DNA of 64,000 nt from DATARH01 sp963789255 (GTDB lineage: Bacteria > Pseudomonadota > Alphaproteobacteria > ATCC43930 > CGMCC-115725), in NCBI GenBank assembly GCA_963789255.1, contig CAWBJW010000003.1:124001-188000 (forward strand), written 5' to 3'. Each line of letters opens with the position of its first letter. Within the stretch, counting starts at the first letter, position 1. Position numbers and translations under genes: made by a program. The notes beneath the pieces are model-generated. The model was not told where the DNA came from. It was given only the letters and a program-made list of their open reading frames with translations, and ran no database searches. Below, in pieces: positions 44,192 to 52,403 of the stretch.

Positions 44192-46541
44192 TCAGACGGC
44201 GGAGCGCGAGGCGGCGGGCTGCTCGGCGGGCTCCAGGGTGGGCAGGCGCAGCGTTGCCGGCAGACGGCAGAGAATGGTGGTTCCCGAGCCCGGCGCGGAG
44301 TTCGATCGCGACCGAGCCGCCATGCAGCTCTATCAGGCTCTTGACCAGCGACAGGCCGAGCCCGGCGCCGGATTCGCGAGCTTGCGGGTTGGCGCGCTCG
44401 AATTTGTCGAAGACCCGCTCCTGATCGGCCTGCGGGATGCCAACCCCGGTGTCGGCGACCGCCAGAATGACGTCCTCCCCATCGCGCTGAGCACCGGGCT
44501 GGCCATCGAGCCGTGCTTCGAGCCGCACCGAGCCGCCGGAGGGGGTGAACTTGATCGCGTTCGAAATCAGGTTGAACAGCGCCTGCTTGAGCCGCCGCTC
44601 ATCCGCCGCGATGGCGCCGATTTCGGCCGGGCAGAGCATCGTCAGCGACAGGTTCTGGCTGCGGGCGCGTTCGCGGGTCAGAGCGATGACCGATTCCAGC
44701 AGGTCGCGCACCTCGACCCGGCCGGTCTCGAGCGCCATGTAGCCGGCCTCGATCGTCGCCAGATCGAGGATGTCGTTGATCAGCGACATCAATCGGTGCG
44801 AGCTGTCGAGGATGCCTCGGCTGTAGTCGAGCTGGCGCGGCGACAGCGGCCCGAAATACTGGTTCGCCAGGATCTCGGCGAAGCCGATAATCGCATTGAG
44901 CGGGGTGCGCAGTTCATAGGAAACATTGGCGATGAACTCGCTCTTGAGCCGCCCGGCGGTTTCCAGCGCCTCGTTGCGCTCGCGCAAGGCGCGCTCGACC
45001 CGCGTGCTATCGGTGACATCGAGGCCGGTCGACAGGACGTTGCCGTCGGGCAGCGGCACCGTCGCCAGCCGCAGCACCGAGCCGTCCTGCCGGTCGAGCC
45101 GGCCGCTCCAATGCGCTTGCGCGGTGACCCTGGCGATGATCTGCTCGCGCATCGCGGGCCAATCGCCGCCGTCGTCGTAAAACCCGCGGGTCTTGTCGAC
45201 GATGTCGCTGAAATGCGGCTCGCCGGCGAGATCGGATTGCGACAGCGCCCAGATCTTGCGATAGGCGGGGTTGTGCAATTTGAGCCGCCCGTCGCCGCCG
45301 AACACGGCGATGCCCTCGAACAGATTGTCGAGCGTCTCGCGCTGGACTTCGATCAGGGTGTTGTAGGAGCTCTCGAGCGCCAGGCGGTCGGTGACGTCCT
45401 CGTAGACGAAGATCAGGCCGCCCAGGGGATGCGGCGACACCGACACGCTCAGCGTCCGGCCGTCAGGCAGGTGCATCAGCTCGCTCTGCGGCTCGATCAG
45501 CGAGGTGAACATGGCGAGCTGCTCGCGCTTGAAGGCACGGAAGTCGGCGTATTCCGGCACCCGGCGGCGCTCGCGCAGCCGCTCCAGCAATTCGTCGAGC
45601 GACGGTTCGCCGGCCAGCCATTCCTCCTCGATCCCCCACAGCCCGGCAAACGCCGAGTTGAAAAAGCCGAGCCGCTGGTCGGCGCCATAGATCGCGACGG
45701 CAGCCTGGATGCTTTCGAGCACCTGGCCGTGCGCGTTGACGTGCCGCGACAATTCGCTCTCGCTGCTTTCGAGATCGGTGCGGTCGATGGCGAAGCCGAT
45801 CGTGCCGCCGGAACGGTCGGGCACCTCGGCGAGTTCCAGGAGGCGGCGCGAGCCGGCGATCACGACATGGCGCTGCTCGCTGTGCCCCGTGCCGGCCGCG
45901 ACAGCCAGCGCCAGCGCCTCGTCCCGGCCAATCTCGGGCGCCAGCTCGCGGGCCTCAGCCAGCACCGCCTCGCGCGGCAGATCGAGCGCGGCGGCATAAG
46001 CGCTGTTGCAATCGACAACGCGCAAGGCGCGATCGCGCCGCCAGACCGGCAGCGGCAACGCGTCGAAGGTCTCGCGCAATGCCGCCGCGGCGGCGGCTGC
46101 CAAGTCGCGCGCCGTTTCGGCGGCACGGGTCGGAGTAATGTCGGTGACCCACAGGAGTGTGTCGTTGCTGCGGCTGCGGCGGCCGGCGACGGCGACGGTG
46201 GTGCTGTCCAACCGGGCTGCCGCGAGGTCGAATGGGGTGCCGCGGCCACGCAATTCGCTGAGCGCAGCCTCAAGCCGCGCCGCCGCGGCCAGTTCCAACC
46301 CGGCGACGAATTCGGCAAAGGTTTGATGGCCGGCAGCAATCGCGACCGCATCAGTGCTGCCGTCGCGCCACCCGAAGCCCGCCAGTGGGGCTGTGACCAG
46401 AGTTGCCGCCGTTTGGGCTAGGGCAGCGACGGCCGCATCATGTGCTGCTTCGGCGGCGTTCCAACGGACACGCGCACGCCACCAAAGCGCGGCAAATACC
46501 GCCGCGGCAATCAGGCAAATTCCGGCAGCGAACTCGATCAC
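44192..46541 (-). CDS. divL: DivL-type sensor kinase with Tyr in place of the phospho-His (one frameshift)
   Basis: 782 aa after removing one extra A at 44281-44282. It has an N-terminal TM helix (IEFAAGICLIAAAVFAALWW), several PAS domains and a DHp helix reading NVSYELRTPLNAI, with Tyr542 where kinases have His. The ATPase domain is complete: NLISNAIKF, DTGVGIP, GAGLGLSLVKSLIELHGG. After correction the end reads GLGTTILCRLP. DivL of Caulobacter has the same His-to-Tyr change and, bound by unphosphorylated DivK, controls CckA and so CtrA and the cell cycle. The gene sits between ahcY and tsaE. Confidence 0.88.
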
Positions 46542-46664
46542 GATGGGCCGCCTCTCGGCGCCGCGCGCTCAATCTCCCGTTGCCCGGCTCCGGTCGCCCG
46601 GCCTCCGTCCCACGCAATAATCGGGCGTTCTTCCACGAAAGAAAAGGGGCCAGTGCCTCGGCGA

Positions 46665-47975
46665 TCAGTAGCGATAGTGATCCGGCTTGAGCGGGCCGTC
46701 GGCCGAGAGGCCGAGATAGTCGGCCTGAAGCGGGGTCATCCGGGTCAGCTTGGCGCCGAGCTTGTCGAGATGCAGCCGGGCGACCTTCTCGTCGAGGTGT
46801 TTCGGCAGGACATAGACCTTGTTGTCGTACTTGCCGTGGTTGTTCCACAGCTCGATCTGCGCCAACACCTGGTTGGTGAACGACGCGCTCATCACAAAGC
46901 TCGGATGGCCGGTCGCGCAGCCGAGGTTAACGAGGCGCCCCTTGGCCAGCACAATGAGCCGCTTGCCGTCGGGGAAGACGACCTCGTCGACCTGTGGCTT
47001 GACCTCCTCCCAGACATAGTTGCGCAGCGAATCGATCTGTATTTCGCTGTCGAAATGGCCGATGTTGCAGACGATTGCCCGGTCGCGCATGTGGCGCATG
47101 TGGTCCAAGGTGATCACGTCGATGTTGCCGGTCGCGGTGACGAAGATGTCGCCGACCGGGGCGGCATCCTCCATCGTGGTGACTTGGTAGCCTTCCATCG
47201 CCGCCTGCAGCGCGCAGATCGGGTCGATCTCGGTGACCATGACCCGCGCGCCCTGGCTTCTGAGGCTCGCCGCCGAACCCTTGCCGACATCGCCGAAGCC
47301 GCACACCACCGCGATTTTGCCGGCGAGCATTACGTCGGTGGCGCGCTTGATGCCGTCGACAAGGCTCTCGCGCACGCCATAGAGATTGTCGAATTTCGAC
47401 TTGGTGACGCTGTCGTTGACGTTGAAGGCGGGCACCTTGAGCGTGCCGGCCCGCATCATCTCGTAGAGCCGGTGCACCCCGGTCGTCGTCTCCTCGGAGA
47501 CGCCGCGGATCTCGTCCAGCAGCCGATGATGCTTGTCGTGCAGGATCTTGGTGGCGTCGCCCCCGTCGTCGAGCACCATGTTGGGGCGCCAGCCGGCATA
47601 AGGCCCCGCAGCGGGGCCGCCGAGCGTCTGCTCGATGCACCATTCGTATTCGTCCTCGGTCTCGCCCTTCCAGGCGAAGACGGCGATGCCGGCGGCGGCA
47701 ATCGCCGCGGCGGCATGGTCCTGGGTCGAAAAGATGTTGCACGAACTCCAGCGCACGCTGGCGCCGAGCTGGACCAGCGTCTCGATCAGCACCGCGGTCT
47801 GGATCGTCATGTGCAGGCAGCCGACGATGCGCGCGCCGGCGAGCGGCTTCGCGGCGCCGAACTCCTCGCGCAGCGCCATCAGCCCGGGCATCTCGGTCTC
47901 GGCGATCGCGATCTCGCGCCTTCCCCAGCCGGCAAGCGCGATATCGGCAACCTTGTAATCGGTGAACTGGGTCAT
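46665..47975 (-). CDS. ahcY: Adenosylhomocysteinase
   Basis: 436 aa NAD-dependent enzyme that splits S-adenosylhomocysteine into adenosine and homocysteine, clearing the inhibitor of methyltransferases. It starts DYKVADIALAGWGRREI. Other landmarks are HMTIQTAVLIETL, WSSCNIFSTQDHAAAAI, VNDSVTKSKFDNLYG with the lysine site and the NAD-binding VCGFGDVGKGSA. GHFDSEI and the C-terminal KPDHYRY are also present. AGGAG precedes the ATG. A palindrome typical of SahR-like control lies 46-59 nt upstream. Confidence 0.96.
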   Translation of the reverse strand: MTQFTDYKVADIALAGWGRREIAIAETEMPGLMALREEFGAAKPLAGARIVGCLHMTIQTAVLIETLVQLGASVRWSSCNIFSTQDHAAAAIAAAGIAVFAWKGETEDEYEWCIEQTLGGPAAGPYAGWRPNMVLDDGGDATKILHDKHHRLLDEIRGVSEETTTGVHRLYEMMRAGTLKVPAFNVNDSVTKSKFDNLYGVRESLVDGIKRATDVMLAGKIAVVCGFGDVGKGSAASLRSQGARVMVTEIDPICALQAAMEGYQVTTMEDAAPVGDIFVTATGNIDVITLDHMRHMRDRAIVCNIGHFDSEIQIDSLRNYVWEEVKPQVDEVVFPDGKRLIVLAKGRLVNLGCATGHPSFVMSASFTNQVLAQIELWNNHGKYDNKVYVLPKHLDEKVARLHLDKLGAKLTRMTPLQADYLGLSADGPLKPDHYRY

Positions 47976-48020
47976 CCGGCTCTCCTGTGGCGCGACGCGG
48001 CGTCGAATGATTTGAACATA

Positions 48021-48034
48021 TAAAGATATCTTTA
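48021..48034. promoter_or_regulatory. Candidate SahR-type operator upstream of ahcY
   Basis: TAAAGATATCTTTA, a perfect 14-bp palindrome in an A/T-rich patch 46 nt before the ahcY start. ArsR-family SahR regulators, which sense S-adenosylhomocysteine, are known to bind AAAGATATCTTT-type palindromes near ahcY and metK genes. The match is to my memory of that motif. No sahR gene is in the window. Confidence 0.55.
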
Positions 48035-48080
48035 AGTCGTCAACGTCCGGCCACGACGGTGTGCCCGGGCGAGCCGCTGC

Positions 48081-48275
48081 GCCATCATCGATGGATTGAT
48101 CGCATCGCACCGAGGCCGTATTCTCAACACCGTCGGCGACAGCGTCGTCGCCGGCTTCGGCAGCGCGGTCGATGCCGTCCAACGTGCGGTCACGGTATAA
48201 GCCGTCATCGCTGCCGAAATGAGAGCGGTGCCGCGGGCAAAGCCGATGCGGTTTCTGGATCGCGCGTCGGTTTTG
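48081..48275 (+). pseudogene. Relic of a class III adenylate/guanylate cyclase domain
   Basis: Reading in one frame gives AIIDGLIASHRGRILNTVGDSVVAGFGSAVDAVQRAVTV, then a TAA (48198-48200), then VIAAEMRAVPRAKPMRF. This matches the middle of the class III cyclase catalytic domain, where HGGRIVNTxGDSVLAEF carries a metal-binding Asp and DAVxCAVxIQ is a helix. Only ~60 of ~180 residues remain, with no start and no second metal site, so it is a decayed fragment. Confidence 0.6.
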
Positions 48276-48316
48276 TCGAAAAGCAGCCGCCCGCACTTTT
48301 GGGGAGGAGATGATCG

Positions 48317-48754
48317 ATGGCAAACTACATGGATGATTGGTCCTTTGGTCAATGCATCGGCTGGGCGGCCGGCGGCGCGATCGGTTGTGGGTTGGGGGCC
48401 GCAACACTGGGCTTTGTGACAGCACTAGGCGGCGACTTCCAATTGCTTGTGTTCATAAGCGCCCTCAGTGGCATGTTCGGCGCAATCGGGGGAGTGATTG
48501 GTGGAGTGATCGGTTACGCGTTGGCCCATTTCTTTCATGAACCGTGGGCCAGTTGGCAAGTGAGTTCCTCATTTCTCTTTGGTCTATTTATATCTCTGTT
48601 GATTTTTTCGCTGATCGCTTTCCCCTCTTCTCCCCAATATTCCAGTATGCTGGAACACGAACGCTTGATGATCGTGGTGGGTTTTATCGCTGCTGTCATT
48701 GCCTGCGGATTGGGCGGCATCTTGAACATGCTGAAAGTAAGCCGGCCGTCCTAG
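48317..48754 (+). CDS. Four-helix membrane protein of low G+C, unknown
   Basis: 145 aa with four hydrophobic segments: about 12-37 (Gly-rich, AAGGAIGCGLGAATLGFV), 40-72, 82-101 and 117-138. It is almost all membrane and has no recognised family. GGAGGAG lies 8-15 nt before the ATG, a good ribosome site. Base composition in the second half (TTTATATCTC-like text) is clearly richer in A/T than the neighbours, suggesting recent acquisition along with the cyclase relic next to it. Confidence 0.6.
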   Translation: MANYMDDWSFGQCIGWAAGGAIGCGLGAATLGFVTALGGDFQLLVFISALSGMFGAIGGVIGGVIGYALAHFFHEPWASWQVSSSFLFGLFISLLIFSLIAFPSSPQYSSMLEHERLMIVVGFIAAVIACGLGGILNMLKVSRPS

Positions 48755-48925
48755 CCGCCAATCGCCGCGCCGCAGACAGGACCTCCCCGGCCGACAATCC
48801 GACCCGGCCGGGCGCCTCCGTCATGGTGCCGCTCTTGGGCTTGCGCCCGGGCGGCCGCGTGCCCACCTCTGGCATAACAGCAGAGATGGGCCGTACCATA
48901 TTGATATCGCGAGAAAATTACCTGA

Positions 48926-49076
48926 GAATTCCCGGCGCGCCGCAAAAAATTCCTGCGGGCGGTGCAAAAATTCCTTGCTCGCGGCACCGGAATTTTGTGC
49001 CTAACCCGTAGTAACACAAGGGAAAATCGGCTCTGGACAAAGGCCGGCTTCGCAAATTCCCTGCGGGCAGGGAATT
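48926..49076. repeat. Iterated AATTCC motif in the ptsI 3' region
   Basis: The 321-nt gap 48755-49075 has no gene. Its last 150 nt repeat a short motif, GCAAA(A)ATTCC(T)TGC: GAATTCCC at 48926, GCAAAAAATTCCTGC at 48942, GCAAAAATTCCTTGC at 48964, an inverted copy at about 48989-49000 and a last one at 49052. The pattern looks like an array of binding sites or a degenerating tandem repeat. Confidence 0.35.
49055..49076 (-). terminator. Hairpin at the end of ptsI
   Basis: AATTCCCTG and CAGGGAATT form a perfect 9-bp stem with a 4-nt loop, ending at the ptsI stop codon. On the minus strand it is followed by TTTGCG rather than a long T run, so it may be a weak terminator or an mRNA-protecting hairpin. 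Confidence 0.45.
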
Positions 49077-50881
49077 CACCCCGGCTCGGCCATCGCGTTG
49101 AAATCGTCGAGGAGGGCGGCGATGCGGCCCGAATCGGCCTGGTCCATGATCGCCCGGGCGCGCCGGGTCGCGGCGACCATGTCGAGGTGGCGGATGCGGT
49201 GCTTGACCCTGGGGATGCTCTGCGGCGCCATCGACAATTCGCGCAGGCCGAGGCCGAGGAGCAGCGCGGCGTAGCGCGGATCGCCGGCGATCTCACCGCA
49301 GACGCCGATCGGGATATGGCGGCGCGCCGCGGCCTCGACGGCAAACTGGATGAGGCGCAGCACCGCCGGGTGCAGCGGATCGTAGAGATGGGCGACCTGC
49401 TCGTCGGTGCGGTCGATCGCCAGCGTGTACTGGATCAGATCATTGGTGCCGACGGCGAAGAAATCGGCTTCGCCGGCGAGCGCGTCGGCCGCCAGCGCGG
49501 CGCCCGGCACCTCGATCATCGCGCCGAGCGGCGGCAGCGATTCCGGCAGCCTCACCCCGCGGCGCCGCAGCCGGCGCGCCGTCTGCTCCATCGCCTCGCG
49601 CGACTGGCGGATCTCGCCGATCGTCGAGATCATCGGCAGGAGGATGCGCACCGGCCCGAGACTCGCGGCGCGCAACATGGCGGCGAGCTGGGTGTCCAGA
49701 AGGCGCCGCTCCTTCAGCGACAGGCGGATCGCGCGCAGCCCGAGCGCCGGGTTCGCCGAATCGGCCGCCGCGTATTGGGCGAGCGCCTCGGGCAGCTTGT
49801 CGCCGCCGACATCGAGGGTGCGCAGGGTCACCGGCCGCCCCTCCATCCCGCTCACCAGGGCGGCGAAGAATTCGTATTGCTCGTCCTCGCTCGGCAGGTC
49901 CTCGCGGTTCATGTAGAGGAACTCGGTGCGCACCAGGCCGAGCCCCATCGCGCCACTGGCCAGCGCCTGTTCGAGCTCGATCGGCAGTTCGAGATTGGCT
50001 TCGAGGCGGATCTCGATGCCGTCGCGGGTCACCGCCGCCAGGCGCCGCAGCCTGCCGAACTGGCGCCGCTCGCGGGTGAACCGTTCGTGGCGTTCCCGAT
50101 AATCCTCGATCGTTGCGGGCGACGGGTCGATGATCACGGTTCCCGCCGAACCGTCGATCACCACCTTCGCCTCGGCCCGCACCAGCGCGACCAGGCCGGG
50201 TACGCCAAAGACCGCCGGCAGGCCGAGCGCGCGCGCCATGATCGCGGTATGGCTGTCGGGTCCGCCGAATTCGGTCGCGAAGCCGCCGATGCGGCGCGGG
50301 TCCATCAGGGCGGTGTCGCCGGGCGTGACTTCCTCGGCGAGGATGATGGCGCCGCCGCTCAAGCCCGAATAGGCGATATAGGGTTTTTTGAGCAGATTGC
50401 GGATGAGCCGCGCGCCGACCACCCGGATATCGTCGATGCGCGCCGCGAGATACGGGTCGGGCATCGCCGCGAAGGTCTTGCCGAGCTCCTCGATCTCGAT
50501 CTGGATCGCGCGCTCGGCATTGATGCGCTGGCGGGCGATGCGCTGGTGAACGCCGCGGATGAGGCGCGAATTGGCCAGCATCGCGAGATGGGCATCGAGC
50601 ACATAGCCGATCTCGTCGGAGGCCGATCCGGGTAGCGCGGTGGCGCGCGTCTTGAGCTTGCGCAACTGCTTGGCCGACGCCGCGACGGCCTCGGCAAAGC
50701 GGGCGCGCTCGGCTTCGACGCCGGCGTCGGCAATCCGGCTCTCCTTGACCGGCAGCTCGCCGCGATCGCCGATATAGGCGGGGCCGATTGCGATTCCGGG
50801 CGATACGCCGATTCCCGATAGAATCTGCTCGTTCGCGCCGTTGGTCCCGTCAATCGTCCCGGGGGTCTCGTCAATCCTCAT
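49076..50881 (-). CDS. ptsI: PTS enzyme I (phosphoenolpyruvate-protein phosphotransferase)
   Basis: 601 aa, takes phosphate from PEP and passes it to HPr. It starts at the EI N-terminal domain (ILSGIGVSPGIAIGPAY) without the GAF domain of PtsP. The active His211 lies in FGGPDSHTAIMAR, followed by VIDGSAGTVIIDP. The PEP-binding barrel shows GLVRTEFLYM, TLRTLDVGGDK, MIEVPGA, FFAVGTNDLIQYTLA and the active Cys motif GVCGEIAGD. It overlaps the HPr gene by 11 nt. No sugar-specific EIIB or EIIC is present, so the chain is probably regulatory. Confidence 0.94.
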   Translation of the reverse strand: MRIDETPGTIDGTNGANEQILSGIGVSPGIAIGPAYIGDRGELPVKESRIADAGVEAERARFAEAVAASAKQLRKLKTRATALPGSASDEIGYVLDAHLAMLANSRLIRGVHQRIARQRINAERAIQIEIEELGKTFAAMPDPYLAARIDDIRVVGARLIRNLLKKPYIAYSGLSGGAIILAEEVTPGDTALMDPRRIGGFATEFGGPDSHTAIMARALGLPAVFGVPGLVALVRAEAKVVIDGSAGTVIIDPSPATIEDYRERHERFTRERRQFGRLRRLAAVTRDGIEIRLEANLELPIELEQALASGAMGLGLVRTEFLYMNREDLPSEDEQYEFFAALVSGMEGRPVTLRTLDVGGDKLPEALAQYAAADSANPALGLRAIRLSLKERRLLDTQLAAMLRAASLGPVRILLPMISTIGEIRQSREAMEQTARRLRRRGVRLPESLPPLGAMIEVPGAALAADALAGEADFFAVGTNDLIQYTLAIDRTDEQVAHLYDPLHPAVLRLIQFAVEAAARRHIPIGVCGEIAGDPRYAALLLGLGLRELSMAPQSIPRVKHRIRHLDMVAATRRARAIMDQADSGRIAALLDDFNAMAEPG

Positions 50882-51194
50882 CGAACTTGCATTCGATCAG
50901 GCGGGCGAGCGTCTCCACCGCGGCCGCCGCGTCGCGTCCGGTCGCGGTGATCTCGATCAGCGCGCCCGAGGCGGCGGCGAGCATCATCAGCCCCATGATC
51001 GAGCGGCCCGACACCGCGGCGCCGTTCTTGCGCACCCAGATCTCGGCATCGAACTGCGCGGCAGTCTTGACGAAGCGGGCGGCAGCTCGCGCATGCAGCC
51101 CTTTTTGATTGCAGATCTTGCAGGTAAGCCGCGCCGTCAGCGCGGTCTGCGCAAGAGCGCCGGCAAGCTGGCCGGGTTTGGCATCGGCGCTCAT
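50871..51194 (-). CDS. ptsH: HPr phosphocarrier protein
   Basis: 107 aa with a ~20-residue N-terminal extension. The EI-dependent phospho-His34 is in NQKGLHARAAARFV. The regulatory Ser65 is in VSGRSIMGLMMLAA, the site phosphorylated by HprK, whose gene is close by. It is encoded between EIIA and EI with overlaps on both sides (4 nt and 11 nt), so translation is coupled. The N-terminal extension contains a CxxC pair (CKIC), which is unusual for HPr. Confidence 0.92.
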   Translation of the reverse strand: MSADAKPGQLAGALAQTALTARLTCKICNQKGLHARAAARFVKTAAQFDAEIWVRKNGAAVSGRSIMGLMMLAAASGALIEITATGRDAAAAVETLARLIECKFDED

Positions 51195-51598
51195 TTGCGT
51201 GCGTCGGCCAGCAGCTGCGAGGCGACGTTGATGTATTTGCGCCCGGCGTCCTGCGCGCCGAGCACCGCGCGCTCCAGAACCTCGCTCTGGCGCAGGCTGG
51301 CCAGCTTGATCAGCATCGGCAGGTTGACCCCGGCGATGACCTCGATCTTGCCGCGGTCCATCACCGAAATTGCGAGGTTCGACGGCGTCCCCCCGAACAT
51401 GTCGGTCAGCAGCACCGCGCCGTCGCCTCGATCGACATCGGCGATCGAGCGAAGAATGTCCTGGCGGCGCTGTTCCATGTCGTCGTCGGGCCCGATGCAG
51501 ACGGCGGCGATCTGCGTCTGCGCGCCGACGACGTGTTCGAGGGCGGCAACGAATTCCGTGGCCAGCCGCCCGTGGGTGACCAGGACCATGCCGATCAT
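51191..51598 (-). CDS. PTS EIIA component, mannose family
   Basis: 135 aa single EIIA-Man domain. The phospho-His9 is in VLVTHGRLATEF, and the conserved LLTDMFGGTPSNLA is near residue 65. In alphaproteobacteria this protein ends the HprK-controlled chain EI-HPr-EIIA and relays phosphorylation state to regulators, including ChvI/ChvG in Brucella-like systems, rather than moving sugar. Its start is ATG 51598 with GAAGGG upstream. It overlaps HPr by 4 nt. Confidence 0.92.
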   Translation of the reverse strand: MIGMVLVTHGRLATEFVAALEHVVGAQTQIAAVCIGPDDDMEQRRQDILRSIADVDRGDGAVLLTDMFGGTPSNLAISVMDRGKIEVIAGVNLPMLIKLASLRQSEVLERAVLGAQDAGRKYINVASQLLADARK

Positions 51599-51940
51599 CG
51601 AGATCCCTTCGCCGGGCGGCGTGGCCGCCGCTCCACCCATCGGCTCCGAGCCGCCCCGGTCGCGCCCGGACGCAGGCGCGCGCCGCAGCGAACCCGTCCG
51701 GTTGTGCCGTCGGGGCTGCAGGTCAATCTCGCGATCAGGTGATCGGTACGGTTGCGCAGGGCAGAGGCCACTTGCCGCTCGCACCGCAGGCTGTGGGGGT
51801 GGCCAGCGGTGGGAGAATGGGGGTATTCCGGCTCGATATAGCGCTCCGCGAGCCGTCCGTCATCACGCTTGATCAACCGGGACCGGGTGGCCGGGCCCAC
51901 CGCCGACACCCGGCTGCGGTGCCGTCAACACCGCCGCTCC
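51599..51940. other. 342-nt gap where rapZ is often found
   Basis: No gene is supported. In many alphaproteobacteria rapZ lies between hprK and the EIIA gene, but none of the three minus-strand frames shows its Walker motif or the conserved C-terminal GCTGGxHRS. The region may hold a promoter for EIIA-HPr-EI. Confidence 0.5.
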
Positions 51941-52393
51941 TCACTCCCCAATCATAGCGGCAAGTCCCGGCTCGGTAAACGCACGCTGCGCGAGGCGGAG
52001 TTTTGCCGCCGCCGATACCTCGAACGGCGTCACGGCAATCAGCGGGAGGACGAGCCCGAGGATCGTCTCGCTGCGCCGCGCCGGCAGCCGCTCGACTTTC
52101 TCGGCCGCGACCAGATCGACGATCAGCGCGACCGGCGCCTCAGGGAGCGCATCGAGCCTGAAGATGCCGATGCCGCGCACCTCGATCAAACCGGCGATCG
52201 TCGCCGGCGACCGCACGAAGAGCGCGTCGCCGCGCCGGAAGAGTTCGCTCTGATCGTCGGCGACGAGACGGGCCCCGGCGTCAATCAGTCGCAGCGCCAG
52301 ATCGGATTTGCCGCTCCCCGGGACGCCGCGCAAAAGGAGGGCCCGACCGTCGATCGCGACCGCGGTGGCGTGCAGCAGCAGCCGATTGGTCAT
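51941..52393 (-). CDS. hprK: HPr kinase/phosphorylase, short alphaproteobacterial form
   Basis: 150 aa, only the C-terminal kinase half of Firmicutes HprK. Walker A is GVPGSGKS (23-30) and LVADDQ is the acidic motif. RGIGIFRL corresponds to the conserved region near the HPr-binding site. It phosphorylates and dephosphorylates HPr on Ser, here Ser65. It begins 10 nt after the chvG stop, so sensing by ChvG and PTS control are in one transcript. Confidence 0.9.
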   Translation of the reverse strand: MTNRLLLHATAVAIDGRALLLRGVPGSGKSDLALRLIDAGARLVADDQSELFRRGDALFVRSPATIAGLIEVRGIGIFRLDALPEAPVALIVDLVAAEKVERLPARRSETILGLVLPLIAVTPFEVSAAAKLRLAQRAFTEPGLAAMIGE

Positions 52394-52403
52394 GGCTCGG
52401 CGC

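Noticed and set aside
51599..51940. Hidden rapZ between hprK and EIIA
   Set aside because: No frame on the minus strand shows RapZ motifs, even allowing for single-base insertions.
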